Of a stretch of DNA of 58,912 bases, positions 12,701 through 26,940 are shown one piece after another. The stretch comes from Nemertoderma westbladi. Taxonomy: Eukaryota; Xenacoelomorpha; Nemertodermatida; Nemertodermatidae. Numbering within the stretch: the stretch's first letter is position 1; each line of letters starts with the position of its first letter. The notes under the pieces are model-generated. The model saw nothing but the letters and a program-made list of their open reading frames with translations, ran no database searches and had not been told where the DNA came from. Location of the stretch: contig JAUCBJ010005532.1 in NCBI GenBank assembly GCA_032718475.1, positions 1 through 58,912 on the forward strand, written 5' to 3'. A program made the translations under genes and the position numbers.

Positions 12701-15700
12701 GGCGAAGCGATTTAATGTATAACAAACTACGTAGTGTGGAATGGCGAAGCGATTTAATGTATAACAAACTACGTAGTGTGGAATGGCGAAGCGATTTAAT
12801 GTATAACAAACTACATAGTGTCTAATAGTAAAGCTATTTAATGTCTAACAAACTACATAGTGTGGAATGGCGAAGCGATTTAATGTATAACAAACTACGT
12901 AGTGTGGAATGGCGAAGCGATTTAATGTATAACAAACTACGTAGTGTGGAATGGCGAAGCGATTTAATGTATAACAAACTACATAGTGTCTAATAGTAAA
13001 GCTATTTAATGTCTAACAAACTACATAGTGTGGAATGGCGAAGCGATTTAATGTATAACAAACTACGTAGTGTGGAATGGCGAAGCGATTTAATGTATAA
13101 CAAACTACATAGTGTGGAATGGCGAAGCTATTTAATGTCTAACAAACTACGTAGTGTGGAATGGCGAAGCGATTTAATGTATAACAAACTACGTAGTGTG
13201 GAATGGCGAAGCGATTTAATGTATAACAAACTACATAGTGTCTAATAGTAAAGCTATTTAATGTCTAACAAACTACATAGTGTGGAATGGCGAAGCGATT
13301 TAATGTCTAACAAACTACGTAGTGTGGAATGGCGAAGCTATTTAATGTATAACAAACTACATAGTGTGGAATGGCGAAGCGATTTAATGTCTAACAAACT
13401 ACGTAGTGTGGAATGGCGAAGCGATTTAATGTATAACAAACTACGTAGTGTGGAATGGCGAAGCGATTTAATGTATAACAAACTACATAGTGTGGAATGG
13501 CGAAGCTATTTAATGTCTAACAAACTACATAGTGTGGAATGGCGAAGCTATTTAATGTCTAACAAACTACGTAGTGTGGAATGGCGAAGCGATTTAATGT
13601 ATAACAAACTACATAGTGTCTAATAGTAAAGCTATTTAATGTCTAACAAACTACATAGTGTGGAATGGCGAAGCGATTTAATGTCTAACAAACTACGTAG
13701 TGTGGAATGGCGAAGCGATTTAATGTATAACAAACTACATAGTGTGGAATGGCGAAGCGATTTAATGTCTAACAAACTACGTAGTGTGGAATGGCGAAGC
13801 GATTTAATGTATAACAAACTACGTAGTGTGGAATGGCGAAGCGATTTAATGTATAACAAACTACATAGTGTGGAATGGCGAAGCTATTTAATGTCTAACA
13901 AACTACATAGTGTGGAATGGCGAAGCTATTTAATGTCTAACAAACTACGTAGTGTGGAATGGCGAAGCTATTTAATGTCTAACAAACTACATAGTGTGGA
14001 ATGGCGAAGCGATTTAATGTATAACAAACTACATAGTGTGGAATGGCGAAGCTATTTAATGTCTAACAAACTACGTAGTGTGGAATGGCGAAGCGATTTA
14101 ATGTATAACAAACTACGTAGTGTGGAATGGCGAAGCTATTTAATGTGTAACAAACTACATAGTGTGGAATGGCGAAGCGATTTAATGTATAACAAACTAC
14201 GTAGTGTGGAATGGCGAAGCTATTTAATGTGTAACAAACTACGTAGTGTGGAATGGCGAAGCGATTTAATGTGTAACAAACTACATAGTGTGGAATGGCG
14301 AAGCGATTTAATGTATAACAAACTACGTAGTGTGGAATGGCGAAGCGATTTAATGTATAACAAACTACGTAGTGTGGAATGGCGAAGCTATTTAATGTGT
14401 AACAAACTACGTAGTGTGGAATGGCGAAGCGATTTAATGTATAACAAACTACGTAGTGTGGAATGGCGAAGCTATTTAATGTGTAACAAACTACGTAGTG
14501 TGGAATGGCGAAGCGATTTAATGTATAACAAACTACGTAGTGTGGAATGGCGAAGCTATTTAATGTCTAACAAACTACATAGTGTGGAATGGCGAAGCTA
14601 TTTAATGTCTAACAAACTACATAGTGTGGAATGGCGAAGCGATTTAATGTCTAACAAACTACGTAGTGTGGAATGGCAAAGCTATTTAATGTCTAACAAA
14701 CTACGTAGTGTGGAATGGCGAAGCGATTTAATGTATAACAAACTACATAGTGTGGAATGGCGAAGCGATTTAATGTCTAACAAACTACGTAGTGTGGAAT
14801 GGCGAAGCTATTTAATGTCTAACAAACTACATAGTGTGGAATGGCGAAGCGATTTAATGTCTAACAAACTACGTAGTGTGGAATGGCGAAGCTATTTAAT
14901 GTCTAACAAACTACATAGTGTGGAATGGCGAAGCGATTTAATGTCTAACAAACTACGTAGTGTGGAATGGCGAAGCTATTTAATGTCTAACAAACTACAT
15001 AGTGTGGAATGGCGAAGCGATTTAATGTATAACAAACTACATAGTGTGGAATGGCGAAGCGATTTAATGTCTAACAAACTACGTAGTGTGGAATGGCGAA
15101 GCTATTTAATGTCTAACAAACTACATAGTGTGGAATGGCGAAGCGATTTAATGTCTAACAAACTACGTAGTGTGGAATGGCGAAGCTATTTAATGTCTAA
15201 CAAACTACATAGTGTGGAATGGCGAAGCGATTTAATGTCTAACAAACTACGTAGTGTGGAATGGCGAAGCTATTTAATGTCTAACAAACTACATAGTGTG
15301 GAATGGCGAAGCGATTTAATGTATAACAAACTACATAGTGTGGAATGGCGAAGCTATTTAATGTCTAACAAACTACATAGTGTGGAATGGCGAAGCGATT
15401 TAATGTCTAACAAACTACGTAGTGTGGAATGGCGAAGCTATTTAATGTCTAACAAACTACATAGTGTGGAATGGCGAAGCGATTTAATGTCTAACAAACT
15501 ACATAGTGTCTAATAGCAAAGCTATTTAATGTCTAACAAACTACATAGTGTGGAATGGCGAAGCTATTTAATGTCTAACAAACTACATAGTGTGCAATGG
15601 CGAAGCTATTTAATGTCTAACAAACTACATAGTGTGGAATGGCGAAGCGATTTAATGTATAACAAACTACGTAGTGTGGAATGGCGAAGCGATTTAATGT

Positions 15701-15880
15701 ATAACAAACTACGTAGTGTGGAATGGCGAAGCGATTTAATGTATAACAAACTACATAGTGTGGAATGACGAAGCGATTTAATGTCTAACAAACTACGTAG
15801 TGTGGAATGGCGAAGCTATTTAATGTCTAACAAACTACGTAGTGTCTAATAGTAAAGCTATTTAATGTCTAACAAACTAC
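3769..15880. repeat. Satellite domain B: GGAATGGCG units with long + strand open frames
   Basis: Nearly all units are of the GGAATGGCG type, mixed with position 5 A (tataac), position 17 G (acgtag) and position 37 G (gcgatt). Few units carry TAATAG, so the + frame starting at each atg stays open for long stretches: 8263-9969 (568 codons) and 13639-15513 (624 codons) are the longest. An atatct unit recurs near 4231, 4735, 5788, 5914 and 6289 and marks duplicated blocks of about 8 to 9 units. Units with position 5 G (tgtaac) cluster at about 14145-14500. The translated period is 14 residues, M-(S/Y/C)-N-K-L-(H/R)-S-V-(E)-W-(R/Q)-S-(Y/D)-L. Confidence 0.8.
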
Positions 15881-18800
15881 ATAGTGTGGAATGGCGAAGC
15901 GATTTAATGTCTAACAAACTACATAGTGTCTAATAGTAAAGCTATTTAATGTCTAACAAACTACATAGTGTCTAATAGTAAAGCTATTTAATGTATAACA
16001 AACTACATAGTGTCTAATAGTAAAGCTATTTAATGTATAACAAACTACATAGTGTCTAATAGTAAAGCTATTTAATGTCTAACAAACTACATAGTGTCTA
16101 ATAGTAAAGCTATTTAATGTATAACAAACTACATAGTGTCTAATAGTAAAGCTATTTAATGTCTAACAAACTACGTAGTGTGGAATGGCGAAGCGATTTA
16201 ATGTCTAACAAACTACATAGTGTCTAATAGCAAAGCTATTTAATGTCTAACAAACTACATAGTGTGGAATGGCGAAGCGATTTAATGTCTAACAAACTAC
16301 ATAGTGTCTAATAGTAAAGCTATTTAATGTCTAACAAACTACATAGTGTGGAATGGCGAAGCGATTTAATGTCTAACAAACTACGTAGTGTCTAATAGTA
16401 AAGCTATTTAATGTCTAACAAACTACATAGTGTGGAATGGCGAAGCGATTTAATGTCTAACAAACTACATAGTGTGGAATGGCGAAGCTATTTAATGTCT
16501 AACAAACTACATAGTGTCTAATAGTAAAGCTATTTAATGTCTAACAAACTACATAGTGTCTAATAGTAAAGCTATTTAATGTATAACAAACTACATAGTG
16601 TCTAATAGTAAAGCTATTTAATGTCTAACAAACTACATAGTGTGGAATGGCGAAGCGATTTAATGTCTAACAAACTACATAGTGTGGAATGGCGAAGCTA
16701 TTTAATGTCTAACAAACTACATAGTGTGGAATGGCGAAGCTATTTAATGTCTAACAAACTACATAGTGTCTAATAGTAAAGCTATTTAATGTCTAACAAA
16801 CTACATAGTGTGGAATGGCGAAGCGATTTAATGTCTAACAAACTACATAGTGTGGAATGGCGAAGCTATTTAATGTCTAACAAACTACATAGTGTCTAAT
16901 AGTAAAGCTATTTAATGTCTAACAAACTACATAGTGTCTAATAGTAAAGCTATTTAATGTATAACAAACTACATAGTGTCTAATAGTAAAGCTATTTAAT
17001 GTATAACAAACTACATAGTGTCTAATAGTAAAGCTATTTAATGTCTAACAAACTACATAGTGTCTAATAGTAAAGCTATTTAATGTATAACAAACTACAT
17101 AGTGTCTAATAGTAAAGCTATTTAATGTCTAACAAACTACGTAGTGTGGAATGGCGAAGCGATTTAATGTCTAACAAACTACATAGTGTGGAATGGCGAA
17201 GCGATTTAATGTCTAACAAACTACATAGTGTGGAATGGCGAAGCTATTTAATGTCTAACAAACTACGTAGTGTCTAATAGCAAAGCTATTTAATGTCTAA
17301 CAAACTACATAGTGTCTAATAGTAAAGCTATTTAATGTCTAACAAACTACATAGTGTCTAATAGTAAAGCTATTTAATGTCTAACAAACTACGTAGTGTG
17401 GAATGGCGAAGCTATTTAATGTCTAACAAACTACATAGTGTCTAATAGCAAAGCTATTTAATGTCTAACAAACTACATAGTGTCTAATAGTAAAGCTATT
17501 TAATGTCTAACAAACTACATAGTGTCTAATAGTAAAGCTATTTAATGTCTAACAAACTACGTAGTGTGGAATGGCGAAGCGATTTAATGTCTAACAAACT
17601 ACATAGTGTCTAATAGTAAAGCTATTTAATGTCTAACAAACTACATAGTGTCTAATAGTAAAGCTATTTAATGTATAACAAACTACATAGTGTCTAATAG
17701 TAAAGCTATTTAATGTATAACAAACTACATAGTGTCTAATAGTAAAGCTATTTAATGTCTAACAAACTACATAGTGTCTAATAGTAAAGCTATTTAATGT
17801 ATAACAAACTACATAGTGTCTAATAGTAAAGCTATTTAATGTCTAACAAACTACATAGTGTCTAATAGTAAAGCTATTTAATGTCTAACAAACTACATAG
17901 TGTGGAATGGCGAAGCGATTTAATGTATAACAAACTACATAGTGTGGAATGGCGAAGCTATTTAATGTCTAACAAACTACATAGTGTGGAATGGCGAAGC
18001 GATTTAATGTGTAACAAACTACATAGTGTGCAATGGCGAAGCTATTTAATGTCTAACAAACTACGTAGTGTCTAATAGCAAAGCTATTTAATGTCTAACA
18101 AACTACATAGTGTCTAATAGTAAAGCTATTTAATGTATAACAAACTACATAGTGTCTAATAGTAAAGCTATTTAATGTCTAACAAACTACATAGTGTCTA
18201 ATAGTAAAGCTATTTAATGTCTAACAAACTACATAGTGTGGAATGGCGAAGCGATTTAATGTATAACAAACTACATAGTGTGGAATGGCGAAGCTATTTA
18301 ATGTCTAACAAACTACATAGTGTGGAATGGCGAAGCGATTTAATGTGTAACAAACTACATAGTGTGCAATGGCGAAGCTATTTAATGTCTAACAAACTAC
18401 GTAGTGTCTAATAGCAAAGCGATTTAATGTCTAACAAACTACATAGTGTGGAATGGCGAAGCGATTTAATGTCTAACAAACTACATAGTGTGGAATGGCG
18501 AAGCTATTTAATGTCTAACAAACTACGTAGTGTCTAATAGCAAAGCTATTTAATGTCTAACAAACTACATAGTGTCTAATAGTAAAGCTATTTAATGTCT
18601 AACAAACTACATAGTGTCTAATAGTAAAGCTATTTAATGTCTAACAAACTACGTAGTGTGGAATGGCGAAGCGATTTAATGTCTAACAAACTACATAGTG
18701 TGGAATGGCGAAGCTATTTAATGTCTAACAAACTACGTAGTGTCTAATAGCAAAGCTATTTAATGTCTAACAAACTACATAGTGTCTAATAGTAAAGCTA

Positions 18801-19014
18801 TTTAATGTCTAACAAACTACGTAGTGTGGAATGGCGAAGCGATTTAATGTCTAACAAACTACATAGTGTGGAATGGCGAAGCGATTTAATGTCTAACAAA
18901 CTACATAGTGTGGAATGGCGAAGCGATTTAATGTCTAACAAACTACATAGTGTGGAATGGCGAAGCTATTTAATGTCTAACAAACTACGTAGTGTCTAAT
19001 AGCAAAGCTATTTA
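15881..19014. repeat. Satellite domain C: CTAATAGTA units with tataac
   Basis: Runs of stop-bearing CTAATAGTA units, many beginning atgtataac, alternate with short runs of GGAATGGCG units. A five-unit open block at 17881-18075 recurs exactly at 18217-18411, eight units away, both ending with a tgtaac/GCAATGG unit. The segment 16868-17412 is identical to 26108-26652 in domain E. Confidence 0.8.
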
Positions 19015-22000
19015 ATGTCTAACAAACTACATAGTGTGGAATGGCGAAGCTATTTAATGTCTAACAAACTACATAGTGTGGAATGGCGAAGCTATTTAAT
19101 GTCTAACAAACTACATAGTGTGGAATGGCGAAGCGATTTAATGTCTAACAAACTACATAGTGTGGAATGGCGAAGCGATTTAATGTCTAACAAACTACAT
19201 AGTGTCCAATAGCAAAGCTATTTAATGTCTAACAAACTACGTAGTGTGGAATGGCGAAGCGATTTAATGTCTAACAAACTACATAGTGTGGAATGGCGAA
19301 GCTATTTAATGTCTAACAAACTACATAGTGTGGAATGGCGAAGCTATTTAATGTCTAACAAACTACATAGTGTGGAATGGCGAAGCGATTTAATGTCTAA
19401 CAAACTACATAGTGTGGAATGGCGAAGCTATTTAATGTCTAACAAACTACGTAGTGTCTAATAGCAAAGCTATTTAATGTCTAACAAACTACATAGTGTG
19501 GAATGGCGAAGCGATTTAATGTCTAACAAACTACATAGTGTGGAATGGCGAAGCTATTTAATGTCTAACAAACTACATAGTGTCTAATAGCAAAGCTATT
19601 TAATGTCTAACAAACTACATAGTGTGGAATGGCGAAGCTATTTAATGTCTAACAAACTACGTAGTGTCCAATAGCAAAGCTATTTAATGTCTAACAAACT
19701 ACATAGTGTCTAATAGCAAAGCTATTTAATGTCTAACAAACTACATAGTGTGGAATGGCGAAGCTATTTAATGTCTAACAAACTACGTAGTGTCCAATAG
19801 CAAAGCTATTTAATGTCTAACAAACTACATAGTGTGGAATGGCGAAGCTATTTAATGTCTAACAAACTACGTAGTGTGGAATGGCGAAGCGATTTAATGT
19901 CTAACAAACTACATAGTGTGGAATGGCGAAGCTATTTAATGTCTAACAAACTACGTAGTGTGGAATGGCGAAGCTATTTAATGTCTAACAAACTACATAG
20001 TGTCCAATAGCAAAGCTGTTTAATGTCTAACAAACTACGTAGTGTGGAATGGCGAAGCGATTTAATGTCTAACAAACTACATAGTGTGGAATGGCGAAGC
20101 TATTTAATGTCTAACAAACTACATAGTGTCCAATAGCAAAGCTGTTTAATGTCTAACAAACTACGTAGTGTGGAATGGCGAAGCTATTTAATGTCTAACA
20201 AACTACATAGTGTCCAATAGCAAAGCTGTTTAATGTCTAACAAACTACGTAGTGTGGAATGGCGAAGCGATTTAATGTCTAACAAACTACATAGTGTGGA
20301 ATGGCGAAGCGATTTAATGTCTAACAAACTACATAGTGTCCAATAGCAAAGCTATTTAATGTCTAACAAACTACATAGTGTGGAATGGCGAAGCGATTTA
20401 ATGTCTAACAAACTACATAGTGTGGAATGGCGAAGCTATTTAATGTCTAACAAACTACATAGTGTGGAATGGCGAAGCGATTTAATGTCTAACAAACTAC
20501 ATAGTGTCCAATAGCAAAGCTGTTTAATGTCTAACAAACTACATAGTGTGGAATGGCGAAGCGATTTAATGTCTAACAAACTACATAGTGTGGAATGGCG
20601 AAGCGATTTAATGTCTAACAAACTACATAGTGTCCAATAGCAAAGCTATTTAATGTCTAACAAACTACATAGTGTGGAATGGCGAAGCGATTTAATGTCT
20701 AACAAACTACATAGTGTCCAATAGCAAAGCTATTTAATGTCTAACAAACTACATAGTGTGGAATGGCGAAGCGATTTAATGTCTAACAAACTACATAGTG
20801 TGGAATGGCGAAGCGATTTAATGTCTAACAAACTACATAGTGTCCAATAGCAAAGCTATTTAATGTCTAACAAACTACATAGTGTGGAATGGCGAAGCGA
20901 TTTAATGTCTAACAAACTACATAGTGTCCAATAGCAAAGCTATTTAATGTCTAACAAACTACGTAGTGTGGAATGGCGAAGCGATTTAATGTCTAACAAA
21001 CTACATAGTGTCCAATAGCAAAGCTGTTTAATGTCTAACAAACTACATAGTGTGGAATGGCGAAGCGATTTAATGTCTAACAAACTACATAGTGTCCAAT
21101 AGCAAAGCTATTTAATGTCTAACAAACTACGTAGTGTGGAATGGCGAAGCGATTTAATGTCTAACAAACTACATAGTGTGGAATGGCGAAGCTATTTAAT
21201 GTCTAACAAACTACATAGTGTGGAATGGCGAAGCTATTTAATGTCTAACAAACTACATAGTGTGGAATGGCGAAGCGATTTAATGTCTAACAAACTACAT
21301 AGTGTGGAATGGCGAAGCTATTTAATGTCTAACAAACTACGTAGTGTCTAATAGCAAAGCTATTTAATGTCTAACAAACTACATAGTGTGGAATGGCGAA
21401 GCGATTTAATGTCTAACAAACTACATAGTGTGGAATGGCGAAGCTATTTAATGTCTAACAAACTACGTAGTGTCTAATAGTAAAGCTATTTAATGTCTAA
21501 CAAACTACATAGTGTCTAATAGCAAAGCTATTTAATGTCTAACAAACTACATAGTGTGGAATGGCGAAGCTATTTAATGTCTAACAAACTACGTAGTGTG
21601 GAATGGCGAAGCTATTTAATGTCTAACAAACTACATAGTGTCCAATAGCAAAGCTGTTTAATGTCTAACAAACTACGTAGTGTGGAATGGCGAAGCGATT
21701 TAATGTCTAACAAACTACATAGTGTGGAATGGCGAAGCTATTTAATGTCTAACAAACTACATAGTGTCCAATAGCAAAGCTGTTTAATGTCTAACAAACT
21801 ACGTAGTGTGGAATGGCGAAGCTATTTAATGTCTAACAAACTACATAGTGTCCAATAGCAAAGCTGTTTAATGTCTAACAAACTACGTAGTGTGGAATGG
21901 CGAAGCGATTTAATGTCTAACAAACTACATAGTGTGGAATGGCGAAGCGATTTAATGTCTAACAAACTACATAGTGTCCAATAGCAAAGCTATTTAATGT

Positions 22001-25000
22001 CTAACAAACTACATAGTGTGGAATGGCGAAGCGATTTAATGTCTAACAAACTACATAGTGTGGAATGGCGAAGCTATTTAATGTCTAACAAACTACATAG
22101 TGTGGAATGGCGAAGCGATTTAATGTCTAACAAACTACGTAGTGTGGAATGGCGAAGCGATTTAATGTCTAACAAACTACATAGTGTGGAATGGCGAAGC
22201 TATTTAATGTCTAACAAACTACGTAGTGTGGAATGGCGAAGCTATTTAATGTCTAACAAACTACATAGTGTCCAATAGCAAAGCTGTTTAATGTCTAACA
22301 AACTACGTAGTGTGGAATGGCGAAGCGATTTAATGTCTAACAAACTACATAGTGTGGAATGGCGAAGCTATTTAATGTCTAACAAACTACATAGTGTGGA
22401 ATGGCGAAGCTATTTAATGTCTAACAAACTACATAGTGTCCAATAGCAAAGCTATTTAATGTCTAACAAACTACGTAGTGTCCAATAGCAAAGCTGTTTA
22501 ATGTCTAACAAACTACGTAGTGTCCAATAGCAAAGCTGTTTAATGTCTAACAAACTACGTAGTGTGGAATGGCGAAGCTATTTAATGTCTAACAAACTAC
22601 ATAGTGTCCAATAGCAAAGCTGTTTAATGTCTAACAAACTACGTAGTGTCCAATAGCAAAGCTGTTTAATGTCTAACAAACTACGTAGTGTGGAATGGCG
22701 AAGCTATTTAATGTCTAACAAACTACATAGTGTCCAATAGCAAAGCTGTTTAATGTCTAACAAACTACGTAGTGTGGAATGGCGAAGCGATTTAATGTCT
22801 AACAAACTACATAGTGTGGAATGGCGAAGCGATTTAATGTCTAACAAACTACATAGTGTGGAATGGCGAAGCGATTTAATGTCTAACAAACTACATAGTG
22901 TGGAATGGCGAAGCTATTTAATGTCTAACAAACTACATAGTGTGGAATGGCGAAGCGATTTAATGTCTAACAAACTACATAGTGTCCAATAGCAAAGCTA
23001 TTTAATGTCTAACAAACTACATAGTGTGGAATGGCGAAGCGATTTAATGTCTAACAAACTACATAGTGTGGAATGGCGAAGCTATTTAATGTCTAACAAA
23101 CTACATAGTGTGGAATGGCGAAGCGATTTAATGTCTAACAAACTACATAGTGTCCAATAGCAAAGCTATTTAATGTCTAACAAACTACATAGTGTGGAAT
23201 GGCGAAGCGATTTAATGTCTAACAAACTACATAGTGTGGAATGGCGAAGCTATTTAATGTCTAACAAACTACATAGTGTGGAATGGCGAAGCGATTTAAT
23301 GTCTAACAAACTACATAGTGTCCAATAGCAAAGCTGTTTAATGTCTAACAAACTACGTAGTGTCCAATAGCAAAGCTATTTAATGTCTAACAAACTACAT
23401 AGTGTGGAATGGCGAAGCTATTTAATGTCTAACAAACTACATAGTGTGGAATGGCGAAGCGATTTAATGTCTAACAAACTACATAGTGTGGAATGGCGAA
23501 GCTATTTAATGTCTAACAAACTACATAGTGTGGAATGGCGAAGCGATTTAATGTCTAACAAACTACATAGTGTGGAATGGCGAAGCGATTTAATGTCTAA
23601 CAAACTACATAGTGTGGAATGGCGAAGCGATTTAATGTCTAACAAACTACATAGTGTGGAATGGCGAAGCTATTTAATGTCTAACAAACTACATAGTGTG
23701 GAATGGCGAAGCGATTTAATGTCTAACAAACTACATAGTGTCCAATAGCAAAGCTGTTTAATGTCTAACAAACTACGTAGTGTCCAATAGCAAAGCTATT
23801 TAATGTCTAACAAACTACATAGTGTGGAATGGCGAAGCGATTTAATGTCTAACAAACTACATAGTGTGGAATGGCGAAGCGATTTAATGTCTAACAAACT
23901 ACATAGTGTGGAATGGCGAAGCTATTTAATGTCTAACAAACTACATAGTGTGGAATGGCGAAGCTATTTAATGTCTAACAAACTACATAGTGTGGAATGG
24001 CGAAGCTATTTAATGTCTAACAAACTACATAGTGTGGAATGGCGAAGCGATTTAATGTCTAACAAACTACATAGTGTCCAATAGCAAAGCTGTTTAATGT
24101 CTAACAAACTACGTAGTGTCCAATAGCAAAGCTATTTAATGTCTAACAAACTACATAGTGTGGAATGGCGAAGCGATTTAATGTCTAACAAACTACATAG
24201 TGTCCAATAGCAAAGCTGTTTAATGTCTAACAAACTACGTAGTGTGGAATGGCGAAGCGATTTAATGTCTAACAAACTACATAGTGTGGAATGGCGAAGC
24301 GATTTAATGTCTAACAAACTACATAGTGTGGAATGGCGAAGCGATTTAATGTCTAACAAACTACATAGTGTGGAATGGCGAAGCTATTTAATGTCTAACA
24401 AACTACATAGTGTGGAATGGCGAAGCGATTTAATGTCTAACAAACTACATAGTGTCCAATAGCAAAGCTGTTTAATGTCTAACAAACTACGTAGTGTCCA
24501 ATAGCAAAGCTATTTAATGTCTAACAAACTACATAGTGTGGAATGGCGAAGCGATTTAATGTCTAACAAACTACATAGTGTCCAATAGCAAAGCTGTTTA
24601 ATGTCTAACAAACTACGTAGTGTGGAATGGCGAAGCGATTTAATGTCTAACAAACTACATAGTGTGGAATGGCGAAGCTATTTAATGTCTAACAAACTAC
24701 ATAGTGTGGAATGGCGAAGCGATTTAATGTCTAACAAACTACATAGTGTCCAATAGCAAAGCTGTTTAATGTCTAACAAACTACGTAGTGTGGAATGGCG
24801 AAGCTATTTAATGTCTAACAAACTACATAGTGTGGAATGGCGAAGCGATTTAATGTCTAACAAACTACATAGTGTGGAATGGCGAAGCTATTTAATGTCT
24901 AACAAACTACATAGTGTGGAATGGCGAAGCGATTTAATGTCTAACAAACTACATAGTGTGGAATGGCGAAGCGATTTAATGTCTAACAAACTACATAGTG

Positions 25001-25046
25001 TGGAATGGCGAAGCGATTTAATGTCTAACAAACTACATAGTGTCTA
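19015..25046. repeat. Satellite domain D: CCAATAGCA-gctgtt units alternating with GGAATGGCG
   Basis: Units with CCAATAGCA followed by gctgtt (position 38 G) appear every few units between about 19.98 and 24.77 kb. The unit after a gctgtt unit very often carries acgtag. No tataac units were seen here. Repeated blocks include 19225-19461 equal to 21115-21351 (45 units apart), a block from 20023 matching one from 21661 (39 units apart), and 22753-22992 equal to 24223-24462 (35 units apart). Confidence 0.8.
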
Positions 25047-26940
25047 ATAGTAAAGCTATTTAATGTCTAACAAACTACATAGTGTCTAATAGTAAAGCTA
25101 TTTAATGTATAACAAACTACATAGTGTCTAATAGTAAAGCTATTTAATGTCTAACAAACTACATAGTGTCTAATAGTAAAGCTATTTAATGTATAACAAA
25201 CTACATAGTGTCTAATAGTAAAGCTATTTAATGTATAACAAACTACATAGTGTCTAATAGTAAAGCTATTTAATGTCTAACAAACTACATAGTGTCTAAT
25301 AGTAAAGCTATTTAATGTATAACAAACTACATAGTGTCTAATAGTAAAGCTATTTAATGTCTAACAAACTACGTAGTGTGGAATGGCGAAGCGATTTAAT
25401 GTCTAACAAACTACATAGTGTCTAATAGCAAAGCTATTTAATGTCTAACAAACTACATAGTGTGGAATGGCGAAGCGATTTAATGTCTAACAAACTACAT
25501 AGTGTGCAATGGCGAAGCTATTTAATGTCTAACAAACTACGTAGTGTCTAATAGCAAAGTTATTTAATGTCTAACAAACTACATAGTGTGGAATGGCGAA
25601 GCTATTTAATGTCTAACAAACTACATAGTGTGGAATGGCGAAGCGATTTAATGTCTAACAAACTACGTAGTGTCTAATAGCAAAGTTATTTAATGTCTAA
25701 CAAACTACATAGTGTGGAATGGCGAAGCTATTTAATGTCTAACAAACTACGTAGTGTGGAATGGCGAAGCTATTTAATGTATAACAAACTACATAGTGTC
25801 TAATAGTAAAGCTATTTAATGTCTAACAAACTACATAGTGTGGAATGGCGAAGCGATTTAATGTCTAACAAACTACGTAGTGTGGAATGGCGAAGCTATT
25901 TAATGTCTAACAAACTACGTAGTGTCTAATAGTAAAGCTATTTAATGTCTAACAAACTACATAGTGTGGAATGGCGAAGCGATTTAATGTCTAACAAACT
26001 ACATAGTGTGGAATGGCGAAGCGATTTAATGTCTAACAAACTACGTAGTGTCTAATAGTAAAGCTATTTAATGTCTAACAAACTACATAGTGTGGAATGG
26101 CGAAGCGATTTAATGTCTAACAAACTACATAGTGTCTAATAGTAAAGCTATTTAATGTCTAACAAACTACATAGTGTCTAATAGTAAAGCTATTTAATGT
26201 ATAACAAACTACATAGTGTCTAATAGTAAAGCTATTTAATGTATAACAAACTACATAGTGTCTAATAGTAAAGCTATTTAATGTCTAACAAACTACATAG
26301 TGTCTAATAGTAAAGCTATTTAATGTATAACAAACTACATAGTGTCTAATAGTAAAGCTATTTAATGTCTAACAAACTACGTAGTGTGGAATGGCGAAGC
26401 GATTTAATGTCTAACAAACTACATAGTGTGGAATGGCGAAGCGATTTAATGTCTAACAAACTACATAGTGTGGAATGGCGAAGCTATTTAATGTCTAACA
26501 AACTACGTAGTGTCTAATAGCAAAGCTATTTAATGTCTAACAAACTACATAGTGTCTAATAGTAAAGCTATTTAATGTCTAACAAACTACATAGTGTCTA
26601 ATAGTAAAGCTATTTAATGTCTAACAAACTACGTAGTGTGGAATGGCGAAGCGATTTAATGTCTAACAAACTACATAGTGTGGAATGGCGAAGCGATTTA
26701 ATGTCTAACAAACTACATAGTGTGGAATGGCGAAGCTATTTAATGTCTAACAAACTACGTAGTGTCTAATAGCAAAGCTATTTAATGTCTAACAAACTAC
26801 ATAGTGTGGAATGGCGAAGCGATTTAATGTCTAACAAACTACATAGTGTGGAATGGCGAAGCTATTTAATGTCTAACAAACTACGTAGTGTCTAATAGCA
26901 AAGCTATTTAATGTCTAACAAACTACGTAGTGTGGAATGG
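25047..26940. repeat. Satellite domain E: second CTAATAGTA/tataac domain, a copy of domain C
   Basis: The unit order here follows domain C. About 25.1-25.5 kb matches 15.9-16.3 kb at an offset of 219 units, and 26108-26652 matches 16868-17412 at an offset of 220 units (9,240 bp). A one-unit gain or loss between the two segments explains the change in offset. Confidence 0.75.

Noticed and set aside
13639-15513. 624-codon + strand open frame (and similar frames at 8263-9969, 10573-11481 and 28633-29460) as repeat-protein genes
   Set aside because: They are pure 42-bp satellite. The frame length follows from a period divisible by three and the local absence of TAATAG units, and variation falls at replacement sites. 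No splice, promoter or non-repetitive coding sequence joins them.
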